Source: Branchiostoma belcheri
Lineage: Eukaryota; Chordata; Leptocardii; Amphioxiformes; Branchiostomatidae
Direction: 5' to 3'
Assembly: GCF_001625305.1 (NCBI RefSeq)
Contig: NW_017803825.1
Location: 133,581 to 197,580, forward strand
DNA length: 64,000 nt
Position numbers and translations under genes: made by a program. Shown piece after piece: positions 59,836 through 64,000 of this stretch (positions are counted from its first letter, which is position 1; each line of letters opens with the position of its first letter). The notes beneath the pieces are model-generated. The model made no database searches. It was not told where the DNA came from and saw only the letters and a program-made list of their open reading frames with translations.

Positions 59836-61088
59836 CTGGAAACATACAATACAAAAAGACTCAGTAGGCATATTCTAATAATAATCATAATAATAATAAT
59901 AAGGTTATTGCTCAACTATTGTGTCTGATACAACGTATAGCCGATTGTACTTTAAAAACTAAACGACCTTGCCAAATGATGTTAACCCTTCCGGTGGACG
60001 AATTATACATTTTTACACCTGTCGGCTTTTGTTTTGGTGTATTTGTTTTTGTGTGCTTCGTGTTTCCGTATACGTAGTTATTAACTTATTTCCACATGTA
60101 AAGCACGTCAGGGACACTGACAGGACGTCAGGTCAAAGGTCTCATAAAGAACACACAAAAGGTTATTTCATTTCCTGTTTTCATGTTCTTGGACTCGATA
60201 TTGTGCCAATGATTCCTGCTATATGCATTCCTGTTGTCTTGTCTGGGCCAGTGGGAAAACGCATTGACTGTGATGAATCCACAATGAGGAATAAAACAGG
60301 CTAATTCACAAAAATTCTTAATATTTCGCGGAGGTATGAAATTTTCGACTTCTTGTTGTCTGTTTTCTTGTTCGTATTCTGCAGTTGTCACGACCCAACT
60401 GGGGCGAAGATTTTTCCAATGACGTCATTGCCAGATGTGCTGGCGCGTAACTCAACCATTACGTCATCTCTATTCCAACTTCCGGCACCCCTCGTGAGGG
60501 ACGGTTCATTTTAGTTTGTTACTGTTAGGTAGGATGAGCGAACTGGGACAGGCGGGCTTCACGTTTTGTGGTATTCAGATATTCACAATAAAAATACGGG
60601 GTCATTGTGGAAGAAGCGACAATTACTTGGAGATATCAAATGAAAAATAATTGACCGAGGAAAACCTGAATGATGGTTATCCGCGTTGGGTCATGAAAGA
60701 AAAAAACAACAACATCCACTTCCTCCTTCCACAATCTTTCTTAGCCGTCTCGTAGGTCAGTAGTTGGCAAATTTCGTGACACGTTCAGAGACATAGCCAG
60801 AGAGACGGCAAATAAAATATTACGTGCAGACATGAACGGAGCCGGAAAAAAACTTATTAAGGAAAAGCTAAAATGTCTGATATCTAGGGTAGCGACAATA
60901 TGTTTAGAAAAAATATTGTATACAGAAATAAAGAAGTTGACAGAAAGAATGCCATTTTGATCGTCCTTTGTTGGCTTTGTTGACTATATTTTCTATGAGA
61001 AATAATTAAATGCATAGTACTCGCCAGAAATTTAACGCCAAGTTTAGCAACAATGAGTGACTTAACAAGTATAATAAGCATGACTCAC
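59836..61088. other. Probable first intron of the VEGF-like gene
   Basis: It lies between the donor at 61088 and the acceptor at 59836 on the minus strand. It holds a TGACGTCA word (60420-60427) that could bind CREB-type factors. A second lies at 59645-59652, just inside the next intron. Confidence 0.4.
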
Positions 61089-61165
61089 CGACAGCTATTT
61101 TCTTCAGTTTTGGCGAAGGGTCACAATTCTAGGCACAACCAGTCTCGCTGTCCACTGTATTAAAA
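61089..61165 (-). other. Probable non-coding first exon of the VEGF-like gene
   Basis: On the minus strand, about 30 bases past a TATA box, a segment ends at a consensus donor, GTCG/GTGAGT (61088). It has no ATG in frame with the signal peptide and would splice to the acceptor at 59836. The 5' end is estimated from the TATA distance only. Confidence 0.5.
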
Positions 61166-61188
61166 TGTGCCGCCTTGGCTTGGACCGG

Positions 61189-61197
61189 CTATTTATA
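61189..61197 (-). promoter_or_regulatory. TATA box upstream of the VEGF-like gene
   Basis: On the minus strand this reads TATAAATAG in a GC-richer setting (CTCG before, CCGG after). It lies about 30 bases before the inferred start of the exon ending at 61089. Its match to the consensus and its spacing make a core promoter likely. Confidence 0.6.
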
Positions 61198-61807
61198 CGA
61201 GACAACCGCACCGGAAGTGAAGAAACCCCGTCCTTGTTTCTCGGAAGAGTCACCTGTTTTTTTTTAGTGAGGCGACAATTGGCGCAGGTCCTGACATGAT
61301 CTCAGCACGCAAACGTGTCAGTGACCACAGAGTTCCCGTTTGCCATTTCCTCGTTGATTGTGTCTGTTCTATTAATTCTTGGATTTAATCCTAAAGCTTC
61401 TTTTTCAAGTTGTTTCCTTCCCTCTACTGACGATGGTACCGGATGGTGTGTGATGTGTTGGGCTATGGGAGGGCCTGTATGGAGGGGGAGGGGGGGAGGG
61501 TACCGACAACGCTCTACGCTAAATGCTGATGATGGTCGGCTACCTCTCTACGCTTTACGCTAAATCCGAAAGTTTCCCAGCGCATTATGCGAAACTCGAG
61601 CACCCACCGACTGAACGTTTGCGTCAAAATATGGTGATTTATGATGACATGTAGAGGTGACAAAACTTGAGTCAACGTACTCATACTACCCTGTTCCGTA
61701 GAGCGTAATCGGCCGTTTTAATTCTACGTAGAGCGTAGTCGGGCCGCACGGCCCAAGCATCAAGAAGTGAAAGAAAAGTGCAGGCCGGCCTCTATTCTCA
61801 GTCAAAT

Positions 61808-61880
61808 CATGAATGAAAAACCTTTATTGTACGTTTGTGCTCTAACAAGCTAAGTACAGGTCATGAATAGACAAGGAAAA
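61808..61880 (-). repeat. LINE/SINE 3' end
   Basis: GAATGAAAAACCTTTATTGT and GCTAAGTACAGGTCATGAAT. This is the same family as at 50736. Confidence 0.5.
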
Positions 61881-62030
61881 GGATACAGCAATAGCACTTA
61901 AACTCTGCATACTATTCTACTATTTACATGTTCAATTTCTTCTCGCTTCTTGACGCAGTTATAGTCATATATGTGTACGAGAATGTATAATGGAGCTCCT
62001 TGGACCATGTGGTAGCAGAGGCGGTGGGAG

Positions 62031-62520
62031 AAAATCTTGAATGGGGGGGGGGCATATTTTTATGGAACAATTTTCCATTTTTCCCCTATCGAGCGCCAAA
62101 GGTGCGAGCCGTCGCCCCTCAGGCGCGGCGAACTTAGGGGGGTCCTAGCCTCCGTTTGTTGTTGGAGCGCGAATCCTTCTCTCCGCGGCAAAAACTCCCT
62201 CGGCAGCAAATCGTCCCTCGCGGCCGCATATTACTCGCGTCGCTCACAGGAGGCTAGGGGGATCCGGGTGTATCCTCTGAAACGCGTTTTCCTGCATTTT
62301 AGGGGGACAATTTTGCTGGTACACAAAGCTAAGTTTTGAGTACTTTCTAGCTATTCGTGCTATTCGTGTACATCGCGTCCACGAACTTCTTCCACTTCTT
62401 CCACATGCTATTTATCTGAATTGACAGAAGGAGGGATCCGGGAGGATATGCTCCCCGGGGAAATTTTGAAATCTTGACCCGCCGAAACACCATTTCCTGC
62501 ATTTTGGGGACGCGTTTTTC
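62031..62520. repeat. Family C-like CpG-rich repeat, diverged
   Basis: It contains GAGCGCCAAAGGTGCGAGCC, AGGCTAGGGGGATCCGGG and two blocks with TTTCCTGCATTTTxGGG. Weakly related to family C by word content only. Confidence 0.4.
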
Positions 62521-62542
62521 TGGCAGTGGCGGCCCAAAACGT

Positions 62543-62666
62543 TAGCCTGGTATCCAGCCTTGTTAGCTTTAGTCCGCTACCCAAGATCCGCTCCCCGCCC
62601 AGTCTTGTTGGCGGGGAGCGGATCTTGGGTAGCGGACTAACGCTAACAAGGCTGGATACCAGGCTA
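62543..62666. repeat. Near-perfect 57-base hairpin
   Basis: The arms 62543-62599 and 62610-62666 are inverted copies with one mismatch around a 10-base loop. The outer words are TAGCCTGGTATCCAGCC and GGCTGGATACCAGGCTA. A single arm of the same family, diverged, lies at 53253-53315. Confidence 0.93.
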
Positions 62667-62857
62667 CAAAACGTGGCTTCCTACACAGCGTTTTATGGTA
62701 ATTTCCGGGTAGCTACAACGCATTACGTTGAATCCAGAAGGTTTAATACAAAGACTTGATTATTTAGCACATTTCTTTAGTTAGTATTGGAACAAGTGGG
62801 TAAAACACGTGTTAAGAGAAAAAGTGGTGCTAATGCGTAGTCAGTGTACTTTTACTC

Positions 62858-63085
62858 TTAACTAAGAGGTTCTGTGAAGTCTCTTCTTAGTGAAAACATG
62901 AGTTAGCGGGGTGTTAACTCATTTTTTCACTAGTAAGAGGTTCTATGAAGTCTCTTCTGAGTGAAAAAAATGAGTTAGCGGGGTGTTAACTCATTTCACT
63001 AGTAAGAGGTTCTGTGAAGTCTCTTCTTAGTGAAAAAATGAGTTACTACTAAGAGGTAGTAAGAGGTGTATGGAGATATCTCTCT
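62858..63085. repeat. Tandem array of about 65-70-base units
   Basis: Three units of AAGAGGTTCTGTGAAGTCTC, TTCTTAGTGAAAA, ATGAGTTAGCGGGGTGTTAA(CTCAT). The last is truncated. Each full unit has the inverted pair ATGAGTTA/TTAACTCAT. Confidence 0.85.
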
Positions 63086-63807
63086 TATTAGTGAAAAAAT
63101 TATTTCTTAGCACAGGTAAAGGTTCTTAGCACGTGTATGGAATGATATAGTTATCTGAATTGATAAAATGAGATAAATAGCTAGCTCTGTTTGCGGTGGC
63201 AGGTATCCAACTTTTCTATGACTGTGCTTGGTAATGCGTGGCGTTTTAGTGTTGTTTTGTCGGAAGAAGAACTTATCTTTATTGTTCTGCACGTTCACGT
63301 GTGTGTCTCCAGCAATCATAAAAAAAGTATTCGACAGGCGGACAAATCTCTTCCTAGACCTTAACACATCGATATGCAAAATTTTGGTGACCCACCTACG
63401 ATCGTACGATTTATGCTAGATTCAGGAAAGCTGGCGACATCCAACGGAAAATTTATGCAAAATACCTGTCCAGTAAAACATATCTCTGAATGTTCTTACC
63501 TCTAGGAAGGACATATCTTTAATTCCGCGGATTTACTGTGCTGTTTTTGTTCTACTTATTGGAAGCTATAACTTACATTGGGTTTGGTAGATTTCTTGTC
63601 GTTCGGTATAGTATTAATTATTTGGGTCCAGATGATGCGTTCTTTCGTTGTACTTGTATTTCAGTAGCCTGGTTACCAAACCTATTATAGCTCCCGAGTC
63701 CTACATCCTCTCCGCAAGGCTAGTATTTTCAGGTATTCAAAATGACAAAATTGAACATGCTTCGAGGCAAAAGGACAATTATAGTTATCAATATATATAT
63801 ATACACG

Positions 63808-63809
<2 letters not shown>

Positions 63810-63848
<39 letters not shown>
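63810..63848. repeat. CA microsatellite
   Basis: About 19 CA units between AT-rich runs. Confidence 0.95.
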
Positions 63849-63851
<3 letters not shown>

Positions 63852-64000
63852 AATATATATAAACAAGAAAATGAAAACCGAACCAATCTACTCAATAAAT
63901 CATGAAACAGCAAGATGTTTCCAGTGCTTTTTTACTTTCTGCAATGAGCTAAATATGTACACAGTATTACATAACAATAACATAACTCATAACAATAATA

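Overview
This window is a gene-poor, repeat-rich stretch of an animal nuclear genome. Codon-level similarity to vertebrate ADCY9 and to VEGF family proteins, introns of 1.6-8 kb packed with short inverted-repeat transposons, Penelope-like retroelement remnants and one 243-base assembly gap all fit an invertebrate deuterostome draft assembly. A cephalochordate (amphioxus, Branchiostoma) is my best guess. That is an inference from memory of the families, not a database result.

Two protein genes are supported, both on the minus strand. (1) 46430 down to 18374: an adenylate cyclase type 9 (ADCY9) ortholog with five coding exons, here 46150-46430, 37259-38523, 28941-29276, 22020-22146 and 18374-20381. 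The splice phases agree throughout. The model gives about 1338 residues once two single-base frame discrepancies, both in G or C runs, are allowed for. The N gap lies inside the last exon. (2) 59795 down to 56903: a secreted VEGF/PDGF family growth factor of 236 residues. It has four coding exons, a complete eight-cysteine knot and a VEGF-C/D-like CXCXC tail. A TATA box near 61190 and a likely non-coding first exon ending at 61089 complete it. No tRNA, rRNA, CRISPR or prokaryotic feature was seen.

Everything else is non-coding or repeat. At least two MITE families (here A and B) share the terminus GGCCACACC and sit between matching 3-base TTA or TAA duplications, so they look like PIF/Harbinger derivatives. 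A 1.23 kb element (K) and a CpG-rich family (E) use the same kind of target. A CAGGGCT-ended family (F) shows 5-base duplications. One F copy carries a 1.48 kb element with very long inverted repeats and a 9-base duplication, and an intact sister copy in this window gives the empty site. A CpG-rich hairpin family (H) is present in fresh and CpG-decayed copies. Penelope-type GIY-YIG C-termini occur near 7.7-8.0 kb, and a foldback at 14.0-14.24 kb carries two opposed hammerhead-ribozyme-like motifs.

Layout: 1-18.1 kb is repeats and unassigned DNA downstream of ADCY9; 18.37-46.43 kb is ADCY9; 46.4-56.9 kb is ADCY9 upstream and VEGF downstream intergenic DNA; 56.9-61.2 kb is VEGF; 61.2-64 kb is intergenic with a hairpin, a tandem array and a CA microsatellite. 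The two genes belong to different pathways (cAMP synthesis at the plasma membrane; secreted ligand for receptor tyrosine kinases). Nothing here shows that they act together.
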